This document shows, piece after piece, positions 31,270 through 40,745 of a stretch of 64,000 bases of DNA. The first letter of the stretch is position 1, and every line of letters starts with the position of its first letter. Source of the DNA: Amblyomma americanum (lineage: Eukaryota; Arthropoda; Arachnida; Ixodida; Ixodidae); the NCBI RefSeq assembly GCF_052857255.1, contig NC_135497.1, positions 119,426,744-119,490,743 on the forward strand, in the 5' to 3' direction. The notes below the pieces were generated by a model. That model was not told the DNA's origin and searched no databases. It saw only the letters and a program-made list of their open reading frames with translations. The translations under genes were made by a program, and so were the position numbers.

Positions 31270-31345
31270 AAACTCTGAAGAAGCGAAACTGAAAGTAAGA
31301 CAACCGAAACTGAAAATAAGAGAAGAGAAACTGAAACTGCCGCAC
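31270..31345. repeat. Short GAAACTGAAA direct repeats
   Basis: GAAACTGAAAGTAAG, GAAACTGAAAATAAG and GAAACTGAAACTG occur within 75 bp. They resemble interferon-regulatory-factor sites (GAAANNGAAA), but simple repeat expansion is as likely. Confidence 0.5.
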
Positions 31346-32655
31346 AGTTCATTGCCTGATGGACACATGCAGTATCACGTATTATTTAACGTCTTCATAA
31401 AACCGCTGTTTGTTCTTCTATAGGATTAGCAGCATTAGTATATGTTTGCTATTAATGACACCCAGGTAATGAACATGATTTACCAACTTAAGTAGTGTTG
31501 GTTCTGGTGTAACACACGAAAAATTTATGGGCATGCCTTTGTGTATACGCCAGAAATGAAATTGTGAAGCAAGCCTTGAAACTGCCTGTGCATTTCTCAT
31601 TAAAAAAAAGAAAAACATTATCTTGTTTTCAAAGCATGCGTGTCATCTATATCAGATGTGACTAATGTTGAGCTATAACTTTAAATGGCTCATGCTGGCT
31701 GCCATCAAAAATCACTTTTTTTATTCAACAAACCTCATAACTCATTTCTGTCACGAAAGCAACGAAATGCTTCACTTATATCTCATTGCTTTGGTGCAGT
31801 CATGGTTCATTATGCAATGTAAAATCTGATTCACGAATATTTTTGTTACTTGTTGCACGATACGTTTGTTCCTGAAATTCAGCACATCCACCAGTATTGC
31901 GTTCCCGCGCGGCTTTCTTTTTTTTAACTGAGTACAGGTGAATAGCCACCGGATTCTTGGCTGATCGCCCAGTGTAGGTATGTGCCATCTTTTGATAGGC
32001 TAACAACATCAACAAAATTCGTCTTTCACTTCCAATCATGTGTGCTGCGGTATACTTTTTCTTCGACATTGTATTGATTCCATCCGTAGTAGGCATGGGA
32101 GGCATTGGCCACGCTATCAGCTTCCGCAAGTTAGGTTCACGCAGAATTTGTTAGCTCCGCTTCAAGTTGATCTGATCTCCTTGCAACGAGTTGCTGAAGA
32201 AAACGGGTGGACGGGGCAGTGCGGGAAGAAGAGTCGTCGAAGGAAGACATTTGTAATGTTTCTTGGAATATAGCCAAAGTTTCTGTTACCGTTATTCAGT
32301 TTTTGTCCCCCTGTGATTTATCAGCTATTATTCGAACCCCCAAAGTTTAAAGTTCAAAGTAGTAGCATTACTTTTAAATTCAGAAGAAGCTACTAAACAT
32401 TACAATTGGGATATATTCGCAGGATCTGGCTTGGAGCTATTCTGTTTGTATCCCTGATTATACTCCTATATTCTTCGTAGAGTTTTTGGTTATTTTGGCT
32501 CTTCTCTTAATTCCCAGGCATGTAGCTTGAGTTCTCATTCTTGCAGACTGCCTTTCAGTTCTAGTCTCCAAAATTCCGGAAAATCGTTATTGAATTGGTC
32601 GCTTAGGTTTTATGTTCCGTGCACAGTGCGTGAGATCCACTTGGTCTGAGTACCT
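31346..32655. other. Insert interior, no gene called
   Basis: A minus-strand frame at 31800-32129 (109 codons) has no recognised motif. The stretch from about 32500 onward merges into a LINE 3' end. Confidence 0.35.
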
Positions 32656-33192
32656 GCCTATTCGGGTGTTTATTTTAACGAGGTGGCTGATTTATTGGCA
32701 AGGTCAGCTCTCAGCGCTCCTGTAATCTTTCCTGTCCTTCACCTCATTATGTTGGAAACTTCACGTTTCCAGAGGTTCCAACATATTTCAGCCAGCTTGA
32801 GTGATCCGTTGCTCAATACCGTGGATTTTCACCACTTAAATTACCCATGGAATGTCCAGTGGTGTAAATCAAGGCGTTGCGAGGTGTCAGTTACGCTTCT
32901 GCGATGCAAAATCCCTCACTTAAATTTATACTTGCGCCGATGCGGGTTCGCTGCGACAAACCTTTGTGTCTCATGTGGGCAAGTTGAAACAATAGGTCAT
33001 TTTCTCCTCTCTCGCCGGCGGTTCGCAGTTCAAGGAAAGCAGTATTTGGAGGTCCCTCTTTCGAGGTTAGGCCTCCCTCTATCTCTTCCAGTTCTTCTCT
33101 CGTTCGGTGCGAGCGCCAAGGAATTCCCGTTAAGCAGTGTTTGTGGCTACCTTCATGATCGCATAAGTGCGACTGATCGGTCACCTTGTTAG
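32656..33192 (+). pseudogene. LINE ORF2 3' end: RNase H tail and zinc cluster
   Basis: EVADLLARSALSAP is the end of RNase H. Then follow a Ser/Leu-rich linker, LRRCGFAATNLCVSCGQVET and IGHFLLSRRRF, a C-x2-C ... H ... C cluster in which the final Cys is Arg. This is the usual C-terminus of I- or Jockey-type LINEs. Its 5' part is absent. Confidence 0.75.
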
Positions 33193-34520
33193 CTGCATAC
33201 AAAATTCTGTTGCATGTCTAAAATGCTTGATTCTATTCTAGGTAATTCATATTTCTTAAATTTTATTGAATTTTCCAATTTTTATCCTGATTCAGTCTTC
33301 TACGCCGCCGCCTCACGTCTTTTTTTTCCCCCGTGCAAATATTTCATTGGCAATCTCCACTGTACCTTGGCAAATCCCCCCGCGTGGGTATGTGCCATAT
33401 ACATTTACTGACGTGAAGAAGAAGAGTGTGGGCTACAAACACTGTCTGTACTTGTGCTCTTCCTTTTATTTGTTGTCTGTTTGCATTGTAAGGCATTAAT
33501 AGGTAGAAAGGCATGCACGTAATGGGCATACCCTGTACGCATGAATGCGGAAGATGGTCATGGTTGTCCAAGCATTGCCATCAAAGCAACGGGACCTTCA
33601 AGAAACAGCTAGGATATGGTTGTGACCCCTCACATGCAGTGATACTCACACAATTTGAAAATGTTGCAAGTTACAGCAGTGCCGTGGTTATATTGCTGCA
33701 AAACAATTAAGCTAGCCCATTCATGCGGAAATATTTTTAGAGGCTGCCAAAAAGGAACATGTCAAAAAGTTACACGTCCTGTTTCATTGTGTTTGAAATG
33801 AGGCTTAAGATTAAATTAATGTTACAAATACGCGCTGAAGAAATGAAACGATTAAACTCTCATGTGAAGGAAATACAAAAGGGTATATTTACGAAAACTT
33901 ATTTACAAGCTAAAATAGCATCGCACACACACTCCCACGGGTTCCTTGTCGTCTGTCACTTAACTGAGTTGCCTCCAAGCGCTGCAGGCTACCGCGCACC
34001 TGCAGTGCACCGGAAGCGCACACACACACAAACACACACACTCTCACGCGCACACGTGCATGGGTCCACTTGAAAGGAGACGCCGCACGGCTCTCCGGTT
34101 CGTACTTCTGGCAGCGGCGGCATTTCCCGCGGCCCTAACGACCACACCAATAAGCTAACGAAGCGGGCGCCCATCGGTCCGTTCGCAGAACGGAGGGTGC
34201 CGCCAAGGACGCCCTCCCGCACCGAAAGCACACATGCGGGCACAAAAGAACGCTCGCTGCGCAGAACGACACTCGCAGAGAAACACATGTATATGAGAAA
34301 TGGCCCCTTCTTACAAATGATGGTGGTAAACGAAATGAACAAGCAACTGCTGTGCAATCCATGCACTGTCATGCAGTACTTACTCAATCACAGTCCAGTG
34401 ACTGCAGAGCGGTCTGCAACCAGTAACTTGCAAAAAAACTATACTGTGCAGCGAGCTTGTTTGCACGGTATTTGTTACATTTATCGAACGATCACATGAA
34501 ATTGGTATGGCTATTTCTAC
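33193..34520. other. Insert interior, no gene called
   Basis: AT-rich, with a (CA)n run at 34020-34060 and a GC-rich patch at 34080-34290 that could be part of an exon on either strand. No motif supports a call. Confidence 0.4.
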
Positions 34521-34522
34521 AG

Positions 34523-34676
34523 AGACCTCCACTACAGCACCTCTTCTTCCTTTCTTCTTTCACTCCCTCCTTTATTCCTTGCCTTACGGCGCGGTTCAGG
34601 TGTCCAGCGATATATGAGACAGATACTGCGCCATTTCCTTTCCTCAAAAACCAATTATTATTATTATTATTTATAC
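34523..34676 (+). mobile_element. Tick SINE 3' tail with (TTA)n end, 5'-truncated
   Basis: GACCTCCACTACAGCACC, CTCCCTCCTTTATTCC, TTACGGCGCGGTTCAGGTGT and ATATATGAGACAGATACTG, then ATTATTATTATTATT, is a tail I recall as very common in metastriate tick genomes. The tRNA-like head is missing. Confidence 0.75.
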
Positions 34677-35930
34677 ACAGTGCATTTCCTAAAGACTCCT
34701 TTCTGCCATACTGTACTTTTAACCCAAAATGCTTCTTACAGAGTCATAAATTGTTACGTACGCGTATAAAGATGTTTGTAGCAGGTGTGTGAGCCTGAAC
34801 AAAAAAAAACCTTTTATTTTCCTTAATTCTTCAGTATTCCTGATTATGACGACATATGGGCATTTATATGTTAGTACAATTTTTTTCACGCATCACAATT
34901 AACTGATGCACCGATGTGTTTGGTACACATTCATCTTCAGACATTTCATGTCTGTTTGGTCAAAAAAATACGAAATAATAGTTGACTGCATTAGTTTTGA
35001 CTACCATCACACAGCATGCTCTTGAAATTCCTCTAGCTGTTGTACAGAAGTCTGTAATTGGCTTCATTGCATAGCTTCATACTTGAACCATTTAAACTCT
35101 GCAAACTGTTCTTTTTACCGCACATGGCGACATGGCATGCGAAGCCGCGTGGGAACGGGCGAGGAGGATTCGGAGGTACAGCTGCAACTTCGCTGGAATC
35201 CAAAGACAGCTAGGCACTTGTCACGGTTAATTTCGGAAAGGCGGCTATGCCCCAGTAAAGTTGCGTAAGGTCTTTCCTTGCAGACCTTACTAAGTTCCTT
35301 CACTTCGCACCAGAAATGCTCACCGCCCGATTTTCACGGCAATGAATAAGCTTGCAAGGAATGTTATCGGCGGTCGCACGTGCATGACAATCCTTTCGAC
35401 ATGCGTGACGATGCCCACCGAAGGCATTTCAGGCTGTCGAAGGGACTTGTACGCTGGCTAAGCGAAGAGCGCGGAACATGCGTCACTGACAGCCCCCTTC
35501 CTTTCGCCGTCTTGTCCATCGTGCGTCGCGCCGAGCCCGACAAAGAAAAGGCCGTCACCCCCCCCCCCTTCCCCTTCTGAATCGAGGGGCGGGGGGGGGG
35601 GGCGGAAATTCCGCAAATAGTTTCCCAGAGGCATCCTTTTTTTTTCATGGGGTCAAGGAAGGTGGCCCAAACCGTGCGAGGCAACGTTCTCTGTTCATTC
35701 TAGAGAAGCAAGCTTACACTGCAAAATTAAACCTTGTCTTTCTCTTCCAAATGCAATTAACTAGAAGTCCTGTCCAAAACCATTTCAGGTTGTTATGTGG
35801 GCACCCCCAACCTTTTTTATTTCCGTGTAACTCCAGCACTTCTTCACCTTTGTCATTGTAGCCGCTATTGTTCAAGTACCATGCAACATCTTGTTATTAA
35901 AGGACCTTTTTAATTGGAAATGAGAGCATG
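34677..35930. other. Insert interior, no gene called
   Basis: Contains homopolymers: C11 near 35558 and G12 near 35590. Frames on either strand (for example 35364-35684) show no known motif. Confidence 0.4.
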
Positions 35931-35939
35931 TGCACAGGG

Positions 35940-36125
35940 TGGAAAGCGCGTGATCTGCCAGGAAACACTAAAGCGGCCCCGAGAAGGGATCTTTATTAAG
36001 GATGCCAGCCATCTTGGGCCTCTCCACTTGGCAACGACGACAAAGCGTGTGCGGTCCCTATGGTTAGGCCCCAGCTGTGGAAGCCATCCTCGGACACGAC
36101 CATGACCTTCGACATCTGATGTTTT
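35940..36125 (-). pseudogene. Diverged relative of the CCHC gene's last exon
   Basis: GATCTGCCAGGAAACACTAA followed by a stem-loop-like GGCCCCGAGAAGGGATC (35975-35991) parallels 36539-36578. Upstream on the minus strand, QMSKVMVVSEDGFHSWG resembles QMSKIIVAALVK of the intact exon. Similarity is short, and the hairpin has lost pairing. It is probably an old tandem copy. Confidence 0.35.
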
Positions 36126-36562
36126 TATTTAAAAACACAGGGACCAAAGTCGTGCTGTATGCAGTGCAATCGCCATGTGGTTCCATAATCATCCATTTAG
36201 CCCGGCTCTTTGGACGGATTCAGGAAACGACTGAAAAGAACAAAAGTAACGAGCAAACAAAGGTGCGCTGCATAAAAGTTAGAACGTAAAGAGACGAAGG
36301 CACGCTGCGCTAATGCTGTAGCGAGGTCTAACATGTAAAATTTCGCGGCTGGCGTCGATTTCTACAAAGCGCGAGTAGTGCCTACGGAAATAAACAAAGG
36401 CGCACTGGAGATGGGTAAGTCTGTATACAAGCACGAGTTTTTGTCTCTACCAGCGATTTACTAGCTCACAACGCGCGATTTTGATGTCTGGCGTCGATTT
36501 CGACAGAGAGGGAATACGGGCACGAAACGGGACGCTCGCGATCTGCCAGGAAACAATGAGGT

Positions 36563-36578
36563 GGCCCTAAAAAGGGCC
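36563..36578 (-). terminator. Histone-type mRNA 3' stem-loop
   Basis: On the minus strand: a six-base stem GGCCCT/AGGGCC, a four-base TTTT loop, AAAC before it and ACCTCA after it. Metazoan histone mRNAs end in a 6-bp GG...CC stem with a 4-nt U-rich loop followed by ACCCA. It lies 15 nt after the stop of the spliced CCHC gene. No clear purine-rich downstream element for U7 is seen. Confidence 0.6.
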
Positions 36579-36593
36579 GTTTGCAGGAGCACT

Positions 36594-37330
36594 TCAACCG
36601 CGACCTGCAGCGGCGTGGCGGCGCGGTGAGCAGTAGGCCCAGCAGTGGTCCGTCTTGTGCCCTTTGGCTCCGCACCGACGACACCGGTGCACGACGTACA
36701 CCTCTCCTGGTCTTGCCCTTGAAGCCGACGCTATCCCTGGTCCGTAGATCTTGACGAGGGCCGCGACGATAATCTTTGACATCTGGTCGATGCCCCGGTC
36801 TGCGGCAAACAAGGACAGCATCGGCTCGCCAGAAGCATCCAGGAAACGATGCTGCAAAAAAAGTTACGTTACAAGCGCCGCAATTTGGCGAGTTCTGCAC
36901 GAGAAAACTTGAGAAAACGTTGTTCAACCCTTACCTCGTGATTGAGAACGTGCACGCCAGACAAGCGCTTCATCGTGGCTGTCAGACGGCGGTTCAGATG
37001 GCGACGCCGGCGGTCCTCAAACCGCACCTTATGTGGGTCGTCGTAATGGAGTTGCAAAATTTTGAACACCAGCACGACGTGCTCCTGCAGCAGGAAAACG
37101 AGGTCCTGGAATGCGCAAGGCATGTAGGTAAGCGGTACAGCACTTCATGAAGCGAAATTTGAGATAAAATGCGTACCTTTATGTCGCTGGCGATTTCTCG
37201 CGGGTCAGCGCCTTTTGGGGGTCGTCGCAATGTCGTGGAAGCAAGAACTGTACAGAAATTTCAGCTGGCTGCGCCGACGAGCGCACCACGCAAAAAAAAA
37301 AAAGCCATACCTGGACAGCTTCCGAAACGC
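36594..37330 (-). CDS. Spliced small gene encoding a CCHC zinc-knuckle protein
   Basis: Four exons on the minus strand: the first ends at 37311, then 37177-37247, 36935-37105 and 36594-36851. Introns of 63, 71 and 83 bp have GTATGG...TACAG, GTACGC...TTCCAG and GTAAGG...TTGCAG borders. One frame runs through all four. The third exon reads DLVFLLQEHVVLVFKILQLH. The last has EPMLSLFAADRGIDQMSK and ends in CRRCGAKGHKTDHC, a CX2CX4HX4C knuckle, then a TGA. An upstream C-x2-C (CVVCGHSL) is in exon one; the start codon is not fixed. The first exon lies within 200 bp of the right inverted repeat, so the gene may belong to the insert. I do not recognise the family. Confidence 0.6.
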
Positions 37331-37512
37331 GCGCGCCGCCGCCTACGCTCACGAAGAGAATGCCCGCAGACCACGCACGCCCGGCGGCCGGCCAGCCGGC
37401 CCTAGCGATTCCCTAGGCACTCTAGGGACAGGCCGAGAGAGGCGCGGCGAACCCACGTCCGGTTGAGAACGAGGGAGAAGCAGAAAAACGTCACGGAGAA
37501 GCGCATCCCATC

Positions 37513-37552
37513 GACCAATCAGCGTTTCCAGCCCACCTGCACCGAAACGCTT
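37513..37552 (-). repeat. Right 40-bp terminal inverted repeat
   Basis: Exact complement of 23647-23686. The spliced gene starts just inside it, so this repeat could carry its promoter; a CCAAT box (GACCAATCAGC) is present. Confidence 0.9.
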
Positions 37553-37560
37553 CTTTCGTG

Positions 37561-38196
37561 TCCCCTTTCGATACTGCACCGAAAAGTCGTAATGCTGTAT
37601 CAGGAGAGCCCAGCGCGCCAGCCGACCCGCAGGCTCGCGGAGCCGCATCAGCCAACTGAGCGCACTGTGGTCTGTCTGCACCACGAATTGCGTTCCGTCA
37701 AGGTAGACGTCGAATTTCCGCAGTGCAAACACGATGGCGAGGCACTCCTTCTCGGTCACGGAATAATTCCTCTCCGAGGGTAGCAAGGAGCGGCTGGCAA
37801 AGGCCAGCGGCTGCAGCACGCCATCGAAATCCTGTAGGAGAACTGCTCCTAAACCCAGATCGCTCGCGTCAGTCTGGACTACGAACTGTCTGGTCAGGTC
37901 GGGTAGCCTGAGCTGCGCTGTCTCGGCAATGGCACTAGACAGGAGGCGAAAGGATCGCTCTTGCTCAGGCCCCCATCGCCACGCGGCAGTCTTTCCCAAG
38001 AGCTTGGTCAAGGGTGCCTGCACGCGGGCACAGGACGGGATGAACGACCGATAGAAATTGGCCATTCCCAGAAAACGGCGGAGGCCGCGTACGTCCTTGG
38101 GCACGGGAAACTCGAGTATGGCTCGGAGTTTGTCCGCATCGGGCTCAATGGAGCCCTCGCCCAGCGTGAACCCTAGCAACTGAACTCGGGTCCGCG
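37561..38196 (-). pseudogene. Gypsy-3 RT end and RNase H
   Basis: Starts in the RT connection: RTRVQLLGFTLGEGSIEPDA, then RGLRRFLGMANFYRSFIPSC. RNase H follows with VQTDASDLGLGAVLL (Asp), [15 protein letters not shown] (Glu) and VQTDHSALSWL (Asp), up to FSVQYRKGT, where the 13.9-kb insert interrupts it. The RT palm is missing because of a deletion at about 38196. Confidence 0.9.
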
Positions 38197-38670
38197 CTAT
38201 TTGGGCAGCGACTGCGCCCCGGCCTCAGAGGAGGCTTGGGCGGGCTGCACGAACGCAGGAGGCAAGGCGCCCGGTTCGATGAGCGGCGCGGTTTCCACAG
38301 GGAGCCGGGCCAGCGCCTCACCGTTCCCAGAGCAGAATTGACCGCTCGCGGGGCACGGCTGCTGCTGTGCAGGACGGCCGGTTGCGGCAGCGTCGCACGC
38401 ACCGCTTTCGCACTGGGTGCAAAGCACGCACAGCGGAGGCATGTGATTGACGGGTGCACCGCAGGGTGCTCCCGATACAGCTCCAATGGGAGCTGCGTGA
38501 TCGACGTTGGGGGTTGTAGCGCCGTATGCCCCAATGGGGGCCGCGGCCAACCACGGTGTTTGGCTATTCGAAGGAACAGCAGCCAACGGATCAAAGGACG
38601 CTACGACTCCTAAGGGAGCCGACACGTAGCTGCCGAGTGCCCCGATGGGGGTGGCAGACATGGTGCGCAA
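38197..38670 (-). pseudogene. Gypsy-3 Gag N-terminal remnant
   Basis: 157 codons, Ala/Pro-rich, with repeated API/PIGA units (SATPIGALGS, AAPIGAYGA, AAPIGAVSGA) and several Cys. It stops at SLPK, and the next base belongs to the RT connection, so Gag C-terminus, protease and RT palm are lost in one deletion. It is placed as Gag because it follows the primer-binding site. Confidence 0.6.
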
Positions 38671-38734
38671 GCGTGATCGTCAAGGCGACCTGCTCGGCAA
38701 ATGTGCTATCAAAGGCTAAGAGCCAGTGACTTAG

Positions 38735-38748
38735 CACGTTGGGCGCCA
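38735..38748 (-). other. Gypsy-3 primer-binding site (tRNA-Lys type)
   Basis: Two bases after LTR C the minus strand reads TGGCGCCCAACGTG, matching the start of the classic tRNA-Lys(1,2) primer site. Confidence 0.85.
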
Positions 38749-38750
38749 GT

Positions 38751-39536
38751 TGTGGGTTTCTCAGTAGGCAAAGGCCACTACCCACCGCGGGTTCGAGCTT
38801 CGCGCGAGCCAAGGGCCCCGATCAGCCGTCACCACACGCACCCTGGGGCACCGCTGCGGCGGCGTTCAACCTCTGAAGAGAGGAGAGCGGCTCGCCGCAA
38901 GAAACAGGCCTCCAAGTTCACGAAGGAGACGTTTATTGACGCCGTCCTCCAGCGGTACATACACACACTCAACAGTCACCCCGTCCCGGGGCGCGCTCAG
39001 AGCAAGGCTCCGGTGCGCGCTCGGGGCAACAAGAGAAATGCGCGCCGCTAGCACGCCGCTGCAGGAGATTGTCCCCGCGGCAGTGCTGTGATCTCTCTCG
39101 CGTCGGCCGATGGGCCGTTTGCGAGAGAGAGTGGGCAGTCAACGCAAGGTGCGCCTGTCAGAGGTCGTTGGACCCCTGGACAGGCTCGAGCCGCGGCGGA
39201 TCAAGGACCCACGCTGGCGAGCTCGAGTATGAACTGGTCCGAACGGCAGAGGCCGGCCCGGACGAACAGTAACGTACGCACCTTACGCTGTCTCGGAGGG
39301 GTCTCCTCTCTCCGGGCCCCGCTCGGAAGGTCGCGCGACCACCCCAAACGGGTCCCGAATTCCCGCCAAAAGTCACCAATGACAAAGGCCCTTGGGAAGC
39401 CGGGGGCGGAGCTGCGGCCGAATGACAGCGATTAACCACCAGCCGTCTCTCCGCCGCCCGAGGCGGGAGAAAGGGAAAGAGAGCGACGCGGGATGCCGCG
39501 CAGACGCCACGGCGGGAATCTAGCAGGCTTCCCACA
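38751..39536 (-). repeat. Gypsy-3 LTR C (5' LTR)
   Basis: 786 bp, TG...CA ends, no extra U5 unit. At least one substitution separates it from A and B (GCGCGCC here, GCGCTCC in B). The right GTCG duplication follows. Confidence 0.93.
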
Positions 39537-39983
39537 GTCGTCAGTTATGTTATGTAAAGCTACGTCAAGTTATCGTCACCACTGCAAAGTAGCGAGGATA
39601 ACTGCGAGCATCACATAACAGTCTCTGCCTTTGTGCAGATTACCCACTGTGCAGCCGTACATCTCACTGGTCATCGCATGTGCCCTGAAGACGGACGGTA
39701 GTCTCGAGCAGCGTAGCAGGAAGGCGTGGTTGTCGGTGTCACACGGAAATCCGGCACAGCATCAACGGTTCACTGTGGGCTATAAAAGAAGATTACTTCC
39801 ACTGGGACCTCACTTGGCAGTGAAGACCGTAACTGCGAGCATCATGTAACAGTCTCTGCCTTTGTGCAGGTTTGTGCATAATTATGCCTCACTGAATGTG
39901 ATTTTGTTTTCCTTTTATGTCGTCGCTGCCCCTAAGTGGATGAGTTTTTTGTACAAGATCTGAGCATACTATAGCTCGTTGTT

Positions 39984-40361
39984 GTGCTTGCCGTCCGTCT
40001 TCCACTCACTGATAGCATCTTTGCATCATGCTCGGAGTGCAAATTTAATTTTCATCATGGTGCATGTGCGGGAATAACAAAAGAATCTTTCAATGGTAAG
40101 CACGAAGCCAAAAAGAAAGCATGGAAATGTGACTCTTGTCGAGGCAACCACAACGGCACAAGCAGCACAGAAAATCCGCAGCATGATTCCGATGTGATAC
40201 TCAGATTACTGCAGACTGAAACAAAGCTTGATGCTCTTTTGCCTTTGTCAGAAACGTTTGATGCATTTGAGACGCAAATGCAGTTGCTCTCTGATAAGTT
40301 TGACGACTTTCAGAACCACCTGACTGTTCAAGAAAAAACAACAAAACTACTAACGAAGTGA
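39984..40361 (+). CDS. LINE-W ORF1 with PHD-type zinc finger (partial)
   Basis: About 125 codons. FASCSECKFNFHHGACAGI then AWKCDSCRG gives the C-x2-C ... H-x2-C ... C-x2-C pattern of PHD fingers, which are typical of CR1-group ORF1 proteins. A helical region follows (ETFDAFETQMQLLSDKFDDF), likely the coiled coil used for trimerisation. It would bind element RNA. The start is not certain: no ATG precedes the finger in good context, so the true N-terminus may be missing. Confidence 0.7.
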   Translation: MLAVRLPLTDSIFASCSECKFNFHHGACAGITKESFNGKHEAKKKAWKCDSCRGNHNGTSSTENPQHDSDVILRLLQTETKLDALLPLSETFDAFETQMQLLSDKFDDFQNHLTVQEKTTKLLTK

Positions 40362-40745
40362 GTTGAAGGGCTGGAATCTAACAACGTAGGTAGTGATATA
40401 ACTCAGCTGAAGCCGGACCTAGATGATTTGGAGTGGCGTAGTCGCTGTCTAACCCTAGAGCTTCATATATTCACTGAAACCCAGGATGAGGACTTGCTAA
40501 GCAAAAAAAAATGAGATTTGAGAAAAGCTGCAAGTTAAGGCTATTACACAAGACGACATTACCGCTATGCTACACAGGACTGAACTGACGAAAACATTGC
40601 AAACCTTTTCAACATGCACTTTGTAGAAGTTGGTGCCTCAAATGATATTCATGGTACATTATCGTGTGAACAATATATGAATGTTCAATGTCCTCAAGTT
40701 GTATTTCTCACTCCAACTTGAGCCGAAGAAGTCCTCAACATAATC

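Larger units (their letters stand above)
23643..37554. mobile_element. 13.9-kb insert with 40-bp terminal inverted repeats, nested in gypsy-3 pol
   Basis: The inverted repeats are 23647-23686 and 37513-37552, identical over 40 bp (AAGCGTTTCGGTGCAGG ... GATTGGTC). TTCGTG occurs just outside each end (23637-23642 and 37555-37560), a likely 6-bp duplication. The leftover outer bases differ (CTAC and CT). It splits pol between KGT and NVVADAL. Within each repeat, AGCGTTTC and GAAACGCT can pair as a hairpin. It contains an inverted pair of Penelope-like ends, LINE fragments, MITEs and a spliced gene. Polintons share the size and the 6-bp duplication, but I found no DNA polymerase, ATPase or capsid gene. 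Confidence 0.75.
18326..39536 (-). mobile_element. Gypsy-3: aberrant Ty3/gypsy insertion with three LTRs and inverted outer ends
   Basis: A 21,211-bp insertion flanked by GTCG (18322-18325 and 39537-39540). T2 at about 57880-57890 has the empty site CCAAGTCGTCAGTT. Order: LTR A (plus), extra U5 repeats, an inverted 3' internal fragment, an extra U5 repeat, LTR B (minus), polypurine tract, 3' noncoding, integrase, a nested 13.9-kb insert, RNase H/RT end, Gag start, tRNA-Lys primer-binding site, LTR C (minus). B to C is a normal element on the minus strand; A and its fragment are the addition. All LTRs are 786 bp and almost identical, so the event is recent. Confidence 0.9.

Noticed and set aside
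31800..32129. 109-codon minus-strand gene
   Set aside because: No recognised motif, low-complexity Lys run, and no copy elsewhere in the window to test conservation.
35548..35602. Functional G-quadruplex or i-motif element
   Set aside because: Long C and G homopolymers can form such structures, but nothing else in the sequence supports a function, and homopolymer length is error-prone.
23643..37554. Polinton/Maverick identity
   Set aside because: Size and 6-bp duplication fit, but the outer bases differ between the two ends and no DNA polymerase B, ATPase, capsid or Polinton integrase was seen.
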